Source: Platanthera guangdongensis (Eukaryota > Streptophyta > Magnoliopsida > Asparagales > Orchidaceae). From it: a stretch of DNA of 64,000 nt. Position 1 is the first letter of the stretch. Every line of letters begins with the position of its first letter. Made by a program: the position numbers and the translations under genes. The DNA lies in assembly GCA_039583875.1 (NCBI GenBank), contig CM077158.1, positions 124,741,900-124,805,899 on the forward strand, in the 5' to 3' direction. The notes beneath the pieces are model-generated. The model was not told the origin of the DNA and ran no database searches. It saw only the letters and a program-made list of their open reading frames with translations. Of the stretch, positions 1-10,045 are shown piece by piece.

Positions 1-80
1 TGTCTAAATAGATAGCCATCCTTAATGACGAACGCAGATATAACCGTGGGGGAGATATCTTGGGCAGACAAATAGGCATC

Positions 81-1477
81 CTAAAAATTTGGGCATGTGG
101 CGTACTCATCCTTGATTGGCTCGAATCCTACCACGTTAACCTCCATAGTGGTGAGTAACAGGGTTAGGAGACTAAGAGCATCCGCGACTCGATTGTCAGC
201 TCCCTTAAGGTGTTTGAGACTAAAAGTGTAACCCTGTAGGAAAGATGCCCACTTAGCGTGACGCGGGCTGATTTTATGCTGGCCATTGATGAACCGCAGT
301 GCTTCATGATCGGAGAGGATCACAAACTCCTTAGAGAGGAGATAGTGCCTCCAATGGTTCAAACATCTAATGACGGCATAAAACTCCCTATCATAATTTG
401 AGTAATTCAATTTGGCACCTGCTAACTTCTCACTAAAAAAACTCACAGGGTGTCCTTCCTGACTCAAGACACCTCCTTTTCCCATGCCAAAAGCGTCATA
501 CGTAAGCTCAAAGACCTTTGAGAAGTCAGGTAGACGTAAGACATGTGCCTCAGTCATAAGTTGCTTAATGCGTTGGAAAGCAATAGTGGCGGACTTCGTC
601 CAAGTGAACTCACCTTTCTTCATGCAATCACTAATGGGGGCCATAATACTACTAAAGTCTCGAATGAAACGGCGATAAAAAGTAGCTAACCCATGGAAAC
701 TTCGCACCTCTCGTAACGTGGTCGGTTCGGGCCAATCCTTTATGACTTTAACCTTGTTAGGGTCAACTCTAATGCCTTCCGAACCGACTATGTAGCCTAA
801 GAACTCCACTTCAGTGACATAGAATGTGCACTTCTTGAGATTAAGGAATAAGGTTTCCTTCCGCAGGGTGGAAAGAACCGACCTCATGTGGGAGACGTGC
901 TCAGCAGTGGTGGTACTAAAGACTAAGATGTCATCGAAATAGATGACCACAAACTTCCCCATGTAAGGCTGAAAGACATGTGTCATCATCCAGGAGAAGG
1001 TACTGGTGGCATTGGATAGCCCAATGGGCATCACAAGCCACTCGTATAACCCATCCTTTGACTTGAACGCAGTCTTCCATTCGTCCCCCTCACAGATCCT
1101 GATCTGGTGATAGCCACTCCGCAAATCTAACTTTGAAAAAATGGTAGCGCCAGATAAGACATCTAGGAGGCCATCTAATGGCGGAATAGGAAATCTATAT
1201 TTGATGGTAATCTTGTTGATAGCACGGCTATCAACACACATCCGCCACGTACCATCCTTCTTGGGAGCAAGAAGGGCAGCTACCGCACATGGACTCATAC
1301 TAGTCCTAATGAACCTTTTTTCATCAAATCCTCGATCTGGGTCTGTAAATCTTTATGGGCGGCGAGATGAAGCTTATAGTTGGGCTGGTTCGGTAAGGAG
1401 GAACCAGGGATAAGGTCTATCGCATGTTGTATATTCCTCAGCGGTGGTAACACCGAAGGCATCTCATCCTGGTACAC
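81..1477 (-). pseudogene. pol: E1 pol: reverse transcriptase and RNase H
   Basis: This is the polymerase part of E1, which would copy element RNA into DNA and degrade the RNA strand in virus-like particles. Two overlapping frames are joined by a frameshift near 1295: the connection region (IDLIPGSSLPNQP) at 1477-1295, then reverse transcriptase from 1298. Visible motifs are [36 protein letters not shown] and the catalytic YFDDILVFS. RNase H follows with [16 protein letters not shown] and [12 protein letters not shown], ending with [12 protein letters not shown]. Both catalytic aspartates of YFDD are present. The MPIGL position is usually MPFGL. Integrase is outside the window. Confidence 0.88.
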
Positions 1478-2109
1478 GTCCTTATATTCGACAACAAGAC
1501 CCGTAACTCTTTAGGCAAATCGTCCAATGCTCTCGAATCCCCCTTCGCACTCATAAGAACTAGTGCGTACATCATCCCGTCAAGAAAGGGATCCTTCACA
1601 AATTCTTTTCTACCCACTAGATTCAACGTCTTCCTCTCGACCAGAACAATGGTGTCCTTAGCCAAAGCTGTTGGCTCCTTCGGGACGGTCAGCCTCAATG
1701 TAATGACCTTACCATTAAATTTAAATTCGTACGTGTTGGATCTCCCAAAGTGTGTCACGTTGCGGTCGTAAAGCCAAGGGCGGCCCAACAACACGTGACA
1801 GGCGTCCATAGGAAGGACATCACACCACACCTCGTCAGTATAGGATTTGATCGAGAGGGGTACAAGGCATCGCTTGATGACCGGGACGGTAACCTTATTA
1901 ATCCAAGCTACTTGGGAGGGAGTCGGGTGGTGCTGCGTAGTCAAGTGCATACGTGTAACGACATTCTCAGAGATGATGTTTACACAACTGCAACTATCAA
2001 TGATCAACTTGCACAACTTCTCGCCACTCTTAAAGATCAGGGAAAATATACTCGTCCTCTTCCAGTCATCTAACGGACGGGGAGTGGTCAAGATACAACC
2101 CATCACCAT
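1438..2109 (-). pseudogene. pol: E1 protease and linker to reverse transcriptase
   Basis: This 223-codon minus-strand frame is the aspartic protease region lying between gag and reverse transcriptase. The active site reads IIDSCSCVN where chromoviruses normally have a DSGS core, so the glycine is replaced by cysteine and the enzyme is probably inactive. Supporting family text includes EVWCDVLPMDACHVLLGRPW and YEFKFNGK. It overlaps the reverse transcriptase frame by about 40 bases in another register, which marks a frameshift. Confidence 0.8.
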
Positions 2110-2126
2110 AAGGGGGTGATCGTCCT

Positions 2127-3263
2127 CTAAATCACTTGGGACCCCATCTGGGTCACTCTCCTCAGCAACCTCATATACGTAATCAGCAAGGTCGGTAGTG
2201 ACTCTAATAGGGCTATGACTTTAATCTTCGTTGGGCATTCAAAGGCGTAGTGACCTTGAATTCCGCAAGAGTAACATGTAGCGTTAGGCTTGCTAACTTT
2301 CCCGATGGGGATACGCTCACTTGTGGGGTTCTTAGCGTTCCTAGCAGTGATCACAACAGACTTTGACTCGGTGGACCGAAACTTCCCTTTTTCCGGGTAT
2401 GTGGAGGAAGGTGCTCCAGCTGTGGACTTTACCTTCGCATGGGAATAACGGGAGTGAGAATTAGAAGCTAAGTGCTTTTCGATGTCGAGGGCGGCATTGA
2501 ATGTCGTGTTCAGATCTGTATGACCATATCGTAAGAGCTTCCACTAAATATCAGGTTGAAGCCCCTTACGAAATCTGGATAGGGAGACCTCAGGGAGCTC
2601 CCTCAGGTCACAACGCACCATACGGTCTTTCAGTTCGCCCATATACTCAGCTACCGAATTTGAGCCCTGCCGCAGAGTGGCAAGCTCATTGAACATCTAT
2701 GTCTGATGGTACGCGGTAACGTACTGATCGGTCAACAGGTTATTCATCATGGCCCATCCAATAAGTGGTACCCCGTTCATGGCTCCTAGCCTACGCTCTT
2801 CATTCAGCCAATAAGTTTTGGCGCATCCCGTTAGCTTCATCCTGGCAACTTGAACTTTTTGAGGGTCCATAAGGGTGTGCTACTCGAAGTAGCACTCTAT
2901 ATCCATCACCCAAGTAAGGAAGATCTGGGGATCTCCCATGCCATCATAAGTGGGGGCGTCGATCTTAATGACCCTAGTAATATCGAAACCACGATCGGGG
3001 TGGTGTTCTCGAGGGGGCACTCGGGGAGAGTCCCCATCAGAGTCCGAATCAGGAGTTTGTTGGCGCCGGTTGGGCTGCTCAACATTAACGTGTGGCGGGG
3101 GTGGCCTTGCTTGATTTTGTAGGATCTGTGGTAACATGTTCCTAAGCTCCGTCATTTTGTTATGTAGCCCTGCTATAGCCTCGGTATTGGGATCCCCACG
3201 CTCACTCGCAGCCATTCTAGACGTAGACGGTGTCGTGTATTCCGATCCTAGCCTAGTGCGCAT
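2127..3263 (-). pseudogene. gag: E1 gag
   Basis: This is the capsid and nucleocapsid gene. The start chosen is the ATG at 3263 (MRTRLGSEY). An intact 127-codon frame runs to a stop at 2880 and includes APTYDGMGDPQIFLTWV, the capsid start typical of chromoviruses. Downstream, translated minus-strand text still reads as gag (LRQGSNSVAEYMGELKDR) but carries stops, for example near 2698. The CCHC zinc knuckle at 2276-2235 (CYSCGIQGHYAFEC) has all four metal ligands. The frame leads into protease within about 100 bases. Confidence 0.82.
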
Positions 3264-3516
3264 TCAGGTTTAGAAAAATCTTGGAAAGATGATTTTTCCT
3301 AGGGCTGTAGCTATACTGGAAATAGGATATTTTTATAGATTCCCGACGTGAGTAACCCATGGATCGTTAAAATCCTTTTTTTGAAATTTCGCTGAAAAAT
3401 AGAGATTTTAGCCCGCTATTGACAGACCACCGAAAATATTTTTTTGTTTTTCTAAAGATCATATTGACCAACGAGGAACGCAGCGAGGATGTTTGCAACG
3501 TCAGAGTTGAAATGAA

Positions 3517-3531
3517 CGCCTCTGATAACAA
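3517..3531 (-). other. E1 primer binding site
   Basis: On the minus strand the sequence TTTGTTATCAGAGGCG follows the LTR end by about two bases. It matches the initiator-methionine tRNA type of site (TGGTATCAGAGC) with mismatches, and sits between LTR and gag as expected. A leader of about 250 bases without features follows. Confidence 0.65.
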
Positions 3532-3673
3532 ATTGATGTAGGAGAGACCGTGATACGTGCTCGACTACGCTAACGGAAACTATCGTTACAGAACATAAAA
3601 ACTAGATGGGAGGGCTCTGACCAAAAGCGACGAAAAGGGGTCGGGTTGGCTCCCAAATCCGAATGAGAAAAAT

Positions 3674-3795
3674 GTCGAACTCGATACAACGTCCTTAAGA
3701 CCTACCTCTCCAACAATCACACAACTCACCGTAAGTCGGACTCGATACAACGTCCTTAAGACCTACCTCTCCAACAAGCACACAACTCACCGCAC
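3674..3795. repeat. 61-bp tandem duplication in E1 LTR
   Basis: Two adjacent copies start at 3674 and 3735 and are almost identical; each contains ACTCGATACAACGTCCTTAA and CCTACCTCTCCAACAA. They lie in the transcribed half of the LTR. Confidence 0.85.
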
Positions 3796-4394
3796 CTACA
3801 CAAGCACGTATATTATCAACTTGAGCCATTTTAAACACAACAATAGTTTATTTCGGAGCAGCGGCAAACTTCAAATAGCGGTCGAGTTCCAGTTGAGATT
3901 AATTCCCTTGTTAACACAAAGTGTTCCGATCTTGGAGAGCAAGTCAAGGCTAGGCCAAGTCTCGCTCCCGCAACGGATCTTCCCGATCCAAAATACATGA
4001 GATTCAATAGCAATAAAGTCGAATCAGATTTTGCAAGTGATGTATTTAAAAACCACGGAAAAGACAGTTCACAAAACCTCCACAAACTCAAAGCAAGAAT
4101 CACTAAGAGAGGAACAAATTACCCAACCAAGAACATCAATCACACAAGATAAGGTGGGAGATTCACTCTCTCCACGGAACCACCGGCTTCACACCGAATG
4201 GGGCTGCAACCTTCTTCCTTGGAGTCGCACCGAAGGAAGCCACGCCGGAGTCGCACCGATCGGGATGGAGGTAGCAAGGGGAGGCTTCACACCAAAGGGG
4301 GGGGGGCGGCAAGGGAACTCCTCTTGGCCGAAATTTTCACAAGGGGAAAATAGGGTTTCTTCTTCAATTCATCATAAAATCCTCATAAGAGCTT

Positions 4395-4405
4395 CCTTAT
4401 ATAGG
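4395..4405 (-). promoter_or_regulatory. TATA box of E1 LTR
   Basis: CCTATATAAGG on the minus strand follows an AT-rich U3 and precedes the GC-richer transcribed part. Confidence 0.6.
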
Positions 4406-4696
4406 AGTTACAACAAGCCCTTAACCATCCATGATGGAGATGTAATCTCATCCATCCGTATGGTTAAATACACACCACAAAATATAAAGTGTCCAAAATT
4501 AAAATTATATAACATTAATGAATATAAAATTATCATCCAAACATGGAATAATTTTATATTCATCAATATAAAATAAAAGTGCATGAAATAAGATAATTAA
4601 TTCTTCACGGTGGATTTAGCACGCCGCGGGCGGAGGTTGTAACGCGGTCTTCCTTCAGCATCATCACGGCACCTAAGATCTTTGTGACGTTATTCC

Positions 4697-5345
4697 TTGG
4701 CAATCGGGTCATCATCAAGTAGTGGCGGAGGGGCCGCGACATCAGCCACCCACATCGCTTACTGGACCGCTGGACGAAGCAACTCACGAAGTACAAGCGG
4801 AGTATTCGCCGTGGATATCCCCAAGCCCGTTGCCGCCGCCCCAGAGATGGCAATCTCATGCCAAGGTTGCGGAAGCACCGACCACCACAAGCTTCGATGC
4901 CTATGAGTTGAGATGACAGATGAATCTTCTTTTCTGAATGAGTCAGTTAATTTTGTAGCAAATCAAAACAGAGGACTGCCTTACATAAACACATACAACC
5001 CGAGGGTGAGAAACCACCCCAACTTTTCTTGGAATCCAAACGCATCTGGCCAAAGATGGCAACCGAGGTAGCATCAAAACGATGCGTATTCCTCCGGAAG
5101 CGAACCGCGGCCGCCTCAACCAAATTATTCCCAAGGGCCCCCTGCCGTTAAAAAAAGATCTTTGGAAGAGATGTTCGAGAAATTCGTTGAAATTTCCCAA
5201 ACCAACATGACCAATCAAGCCGCCTCGATGCACAAACTGGAGATGCAATTGGGCCAATTGGCCCAAGTGGTCTCCGAGCGCACCCAAGGCATCTTACCTA
5301 GTAACACTGAAAAGAACCCCCATGAACAAGGTAAAAGCCTTGGGG
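4697..5345 (+). pseudogene. gag: E2 gag, C-terminal half
   Basis: Nucleocapsid and linker region of an Athila-type gag, all in one frame but with in-frame stops near 4904 and 5069. A perfect CCHC knuckle (CQGCGSTDHHKLRC) lies at 4859-4900. It is followed by text very typical of Athila gag (VNFVANQNRGLPYINTYNP, then RNHPNFSWNPN), and by MHKLEMQLGQLAQVVSERTQ and LPSNTE at 5228-5310. The capsid half is absent, cut off at the junction with E1. Confidence 0.82.
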
Positions 5346-5999
5346 AGGAAAATTTGGGAAAAAGCAACGAACTCGTCATCCATTGTAAAATAAACAACTT
5401 TGAAACCCCAACATTATGCGACTCTGGGGCATCCATCAACATCCTCACCCTGCAAGATGTTGCGAAGATGCACCTACAAGCCGACACTGAAAACCAGGAA
5501 GTCGATTATCTTAGCGAATGGCAATTTGGTTGACACTGATGGAGGTGTTCGGGAAGTCAAAATCGAGGTCAACGGAAAAAGTATAACCACTGACTTCCAG
5601 GTTTTGGGACCAAGGGAAAATAACTCTATTCCTATATTAGGTGTCCCACTCCTGACGGCCAGTGGTGCATCCCTCGATTTCTCCAAAGGACGCATCACTT
5701 GGCCGGCCGAAGATTCAGCCCACGATAACACATCCATACATCCCTCTCTCATCCAAAATAACAATTTTTTGAGTGTCACAGATACCAAGATAGATTCAGG
5801 ACCCCCAGCATTGGAAGAAGCACATCCGGAAGAGAAGACAAAGCAAGGACTCTCACGGGAGATAGATGAAAATCAAGAGCTCTTGGTCAAAGAAGAGATC
5901 GAGTGTGCCAAAGCCACAGTTGCCTTTCTACTTCCCGCCAACTCTGTTTTTGAGCATGGAAAACCGTGTTTTATCCGGGAGAAATCCCTAGACACTTAA
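5346..5999 (+). pseudogene. E2 aspartic protease, frameshifted
   Basis: The protease begins in the gag frame (ELVIHCKINNFETPTLCDSG) with a normal DSGA active site near 5420. It then shifts frame around 5490-5530 and continues as SIILANGNLV, FQVLGPRENNSIPILGVPLL and SGASLDFSKGRITW. The ILGVP segment is the usual second conserved block of the fold. After about 5720 the frame goes on for some 90 acidic codons (EEAHPEEKTKQGL) without a domain I recognise, and stops at 5997. Confidence 0.75.
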
Positions 6000-6311
6000 T
6001 TGTATAACACTGCTGATAACTCTATAAAGCGATCTGTAGCTTGGGCAGATCTGGTCGCCGTCATGGTGCCGGACAGGATGCCACCAACCACAAAAACAGG
6101 GAAACCCACAGACTACATCCATTGGAAGTCTCCCACGGTGGAGAAATTGAAAGAGGCAAAGCGTTTATGCGACGAGCGCTACGCTGCCTTTCAGTGCGAG
6201 GAAGAGCGCAATCGGAGTAAGGGGAAACCCCCTTCTCCTAACGCAAAAAGACAATCTGTCGTCCCCTCGCACCCCACTGGAGAGACTTACCACAAATACG
6301 CTTATAGCTGA
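6000..6311 (+). pseudogene. E2 unknown downstream frame
   Basis: About 103 codons continue in the protease frame directly after the stop at 5997-5999. The text is charged and lysine-rich (KSPTVEKLKEAKRLCDERYA, EEERNRSKGKPP). I do not recognise a domain; it is not reverse transcriptase, RNase H or integrase. It may be a tail of the gag-protease polyprotein, or a remnant of sequence beyond pol after an internal deletion. Confidence 0.4.
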
Positions 6312-8181
6312 TTGCAATACCATCATTCCTCTTACCCTCCTCTTTCCGTTTTCTCGTTGCATATGGAACTCTAGTTTACTCTATTTTATTTCTTTCTTTT
6401 CAACTGCAATGAACTCTTTATTATAACTGCTAATACAGGTATTTGGTCCACCTTAATGACGGTAAACAAAAGGGCTTTCGGGAGACAACCCATGTTGGAC
6501 CATTTGGTCCTGTGCTATGTTTAGAGCTCGTTTTCGATATTTATATCTGTATGAATCTTTTGTTTTGCATCCGTATTTAAATCGCAGGTGCAGGAATTTT
6601 TGAGCCGCGGCAACTTGGCCGCACTTGGATATCTCGTTGCACGACCGGTATGCTAAATTTTGAGCATGAGTACTTCTTCCCCTATCCCTTTATTTGTATT
6701 TACATGTTTTACTTTCTCGTATTATCATATTCTAGTTTGAGGGTGGAGTTGCATGTGATCACTTACACATCACAGTTTATTGCATACTAGTCTGCATTCA
6801 TTTATTTCATGATCACTAATTGTACACACTGAATCACCCACATGAGTGTGCACTTAACCATGCACGCGGCTCAGGGCAAATGTTTTACTTTTGTGTAAAC
6901 TCTAAAAAGTGGTGCTGACTTAGGATTTTGGGATATCGTAGTTCAAACCTCATGCAGTGCTCCTAATCGAGTACTCATGATTTGCATATAAATAGTATAG
7001 GATTACTTTTTCTTCATGCTCGTAAACTTAAATTTATTATACAAAAGAAAATTTTGTTTGTGCTACTTAAAATTGTAGAATCTGGAGTAATCGAACGGTA
7101 GTGTAGGGATGAGTGTAGTCATCACTAGACTTGTATTGCTTGAGTCGGGGGGAAGGATCGTCTTTCTCGGGGACTGAGAACTTGCCCCAAGCTACTCTCG
7201 AAGCATTGGTGCCCGGTGAGTCGAATGTGAGCGTGAGGTAGGCCATCATTTTAGCTAGTTTGAGCCTTTTTATACCTATTCCTAGAAGCTGACTCTTGCA
7301 AGCCAAATTTGCGCCTACCATCCTTTTGTTTCAGCTCCACCTATATTCACCAAAGCCTAAAAGCCAGCCCTTCTGTCGCAACCAAAACCTTCAGCCTGAT
7401 CGACTTCAAAAATTTCATATGTTGTGATATTTGCGATTCATGTGATGTGGAGATGAATTCATGCTTTGCTATTTTTTTAGATTTGGGGATTGATGAATGA
7501 AAAAGACGAAAAATGAAAAGAAAATGTTGAAAAAAAAACGAAGAAAAGAAAAGAGAAACTTTAAAATTATTACAAGGAGAATTGCAATCCCCATCTTGTG
7601 TGTTAGTTTTTGGTCGGGATAGGCAGTGTGCATACCAGGTTTTCAAGCCAAGTCTGGGGGTGTGTCACACATGTATTTCTTCATGGCTGTTTGGGTTTAG
7701 CTCGGGTTCGCTCGCTTTGGTTGCGTGTAGCCTCCTTGTTTATCATTGACTACCCCACCTTAGCCTTAGCCCCATTCAAACCTACAATCTTGCTGATTCA
7801 TACATGAGTCTACTTAGCATCGTGGAGAGAGTGTGAAAGGGCAAGCTTATGGTTCCCGACATTGATGGATTTCTTTGGAGGTGATCACGAGCCCCGGTCT
7901 TGGGCAATGCCCACCTTAGTTCCCTGTCTACTTTCTCCGTATACATGACCGAACGATTCTCCAAAATTCTAATTTTAAGTAGACACAATATTTATTTACC
8001 TCTGTCGAATAATTTAAACTCCGTAGTATAATTAAAAAGTTTTTTTATTCTACTTTCTATGCACAAGATGTATTTGATTTCTCGTCCTACTTTATTTTGA
8101 AGTTTCTAAGCCAGCTAGCTGTTTTACCGTCCACGGAGTAATGATTTGCGCGGGACACACAGATGGTTAAATCTGGGGGTG
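6312..8181 (+). other. E2 non-coding 3' region with polypurine-like sites
   Basis: No coding signal is visible over 1.87 kb. A block near 6480 (GGGAGACAACCCATG) resembles a motif common in the non-coding parts of Athila and Tat elements. Three purine tracts of similar form occur at about 6735 (TTTGAGGGTGGAG), 7650 (AGTCTGGGGGTGTG) and 8171 (ATCTGGGGGTG). The last touches the LTR and is the likely functional polypurine tract. Confidence 0.6.
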
Positions 8182-9613
8182 TGATGAGTCCAATTATTAC
8201 ACTGATTTTTGGACTCATCTGGGCTAGTTTTATCGTCTTAGCACTACACTTGAGAGCTATAACTGCTTATATTTGCTTACTTGCCTATTTCATGATTAAG
8301 TGCACTTTAGGCACGTTTTCTGTGTGCTTTAGATATTTCTGCATTTCCGTTTGTTTTACTTGTTCTTTAGCCGTGTCTTGGGAATGTGGTGTTCACTTTT
8401 GGTGGCCTATCTGCCTCTTCTATTGGTGCATGGGTCGTGTGCGTGCTCCGTAATCACTCGGGAGACCCCCGACGATACAGGAACACTGCGCACGATCACT
8501 GGACTCACTGCGCACGACCACCGGTCGTGCGCCACTGATCGTGTGTATTACATTCTCCTTTTCCACAGTTCTGTCTTAGCCAATCGCACGATCAGTGGAT
8601 TCAGTGCGCACGACCACCGGTCATGCGCCACTGATCGTGCGTATATCTGCTGATGTTTCTGTCCAAGTTGCAGGTTTAATTGGAAATTACGCATGATCAT
8701 CGACCGACAGTGCACACGACCACTAATTGTGCACCACTCATCGTGCGCTCTGCTTATTCTGCCTCCATATTTAAGGGCCTGCCCCGCGATTTAGGGTATT
8801 ACGGGTCATTTCTGCGATCAGAGAGTGCACGAGAAGTGTCGTTCTACCTCTCCAACTGCTCCATCCACCTCCACCATCATTGGGAGTCCATAACCGGTGA
8901 TTTTGAAGCTTTCCAAACCCTCCGGCGAAACCCCCGACCATTGATGACCTCAAATCCAAGCTTTCCACTGGAGTTGGCGAAGAAGACGAGCTAGAGAACG
9001 GACTCAAAGGCCTTCGAGGTGACAGCTCGTTGGTACCGGAAGCCTCCTCGGACAGAGCCCGGAAGCGGATTGACAACTCGCTATTCCGGCCACGACCTGC
9101 GGTGGACCTTCACCCTCTAGTGGTTTACTCTTCTTCCCCCTTCCTCCATTGTATGGAATGAATTGATATTGTAATGAACTACATTTTCTACTCTATATCT
9201 AAGTGAATGTTGTAGTTTTCATTTGCTTTGAGTTGTGTGTTGTGAATGCGCCTCGCCCACTCCACATCCACTCCATACACTTGTTTCACCCAATTGCACT
9301 CCGCACAAGAACACTTCCATCCATTAGCTTTCTATCCACTTGCCAAACCGAAGTTCGGCATCGCGACCGATACACTCACCTCACCTTGTGAAGCGGTGCC
9401 TTCGACTCGCACGGCCTTAATTAGTTTATTAGATCAAAACCACAATCTCACAAGCCCCTTTTTACTCTTTTCTACGTATAACTCTCATAACGATATTTTC
9501 TGAACTGTTGCCGCTCTATGCTAATTGCATTCCTCAAGAGATCGACACTCGGGGATTTATTCCCAAACTTTATTACTTGTGCAACCGGTGCGCTTGCCGA
9601 TTTACACGCATCA
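8182..9613 (+). repeat. E2 3' LTR
   Basis: It starts TGATGAGTCCAATTATTACA directly after the polypurine tract and ends TTTACACGCATCA. The last 100 bases (CTCGGGG, TTATTACTTGTGCAAC, GTGCGCTTGCCG) match the style of Athila LTR ends. U3 carries three hairpin repeats, then a weak TATA-like CATATTTAAGG near 8765. The five bases after it (CGTGT) should be repeated left of the missing 5' LTR. Confidence 0.7.
8488..8748. repeat. Three nested-hairpin repeats in E2 LTR U3
   Basis: Copies lie at 8488-8546, 8585-8641 and 8690-8748, about 100 bases apart. Each has outer arms (CGCACGATCA and TGATCGTGCG) around an inner palindrome. In copy 1 the inner palindrome is perfect: GCGCACGACC, a 3-base loop, GGTCGTGCGC. 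Copies 2 and 3 are more degraded. Confidence 0.85.
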
Positions 9614-10045
9614 CGTGTCCCAGGGCGTGTCGAGCTCGTGTCGACGATTTGCCAGAGAAGTCGATGATTTTGCTCGACGAAGTGTCGAGACAGGGAACAC
9701 GGCCTAGGACACGGGCGTGTCAAAGGCCGTGTCAGGTGGTCGACGAAGTGTCGAGATGAAGTGTCGAGACAGTGAACACGGCCTGGAGCTCAGGCATGTT
9801 CGGGTTTGACACGGGCATGTCAAAAAGGACACCGGCGTGTCCAAGGCCCGTGTGTGTCTCGGGTTGATGTTGGTCCTGAGTCGATGGAGGAACATGCCCG
9901 GGAAAACGGGCGTGTACTGGATGACACGGGCGTGTCAGTTCTAACATAGGCGTCTCGGATGCCCGTGTGAATTTCGGGATGCGTCGGTTTCGACGATGAA
10001 TGGGGGACACGGCCCTGAACACGGGCGTGTCGCAGGCCGTGTTCG
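9614..10045. repeat. CACGGGCGTG palindrome cluster in E3
   Basis: Several exact or near-exact copies of GACACGGGCGTGTC and related CACG/CGTG arms occur in about 430 bases, for example near 9708, 9921 and 10019, mixed with TGTCGA motifs. Confidence 0.8.

Larger units (their letters stand above)
1..4607 (-). mobile_element. E1: Ty3/gypsy retrotransposon, chromovirus-like, 5' part
   Basis: Read on the minus strand, the order is LTR (4607-3534), primer binding site, gag, protease, reverse transcriptase and RNase H. The integrase and the 3' LTR must lie left of the window. That domain order, the single CCHC knuckle and the reverse transcriptase text around YFDD fit a plant chromovirus; the exact clade is not certain. 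The frames are broken by stops and shifts, so this is a dead copy. Its right edge abuts an Athila-like gag, which suggests that E1 inserted into E2. Confidence 0.85.
3534..4607 (-). repeat. E1 5' LTR
   Basis: This roughly 1.07-kb LTR is read on the minus strand, starting TGAAGAATTAATT at 4607 and ending CATCA at 3534 beside the primer binding site. It contains an AT-rich U3 (4440-4605), a TATA box and a run of ten G (4300-4309). The ends are inferred from TG/CA and the site position, because the partner LTR is outside the window. Confidence 0.6.
4608..9613 (+). mobile_element. E2: Athila-like element with gag and protease only
   Basis: The plus-strand order is gag C-terminus, protease, an extra short frame, 1.9 kb of non-coding DNA, a polypurine tract and a 1.43-kb LTR. 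No reverse transcriptase, RNase H or integrase text occurs between protease and LTR, so this is a non-autonomous derivative. The 5' LTR and the start of gag are missing; the left edge is the LTR of E1, which probably inserted here. The right LTR ends at 9613 and is followed by unrelated sequence rather than a primer binding site, so it is the 3' LTR. Confidence 0.75.

Noticed and set aside
4031..4576. 181-codon plus-strand open frame
   Set aside because: It lies inside the E1 LTR, contains a poly-G run and TATA region, and shows no domain.
8163..8653. Hydrophobic open frames that could suggest a membrane protein
   Set aside because: They coincide with the E2 LTR start and hairpin repeats; no start context or homologous domain.
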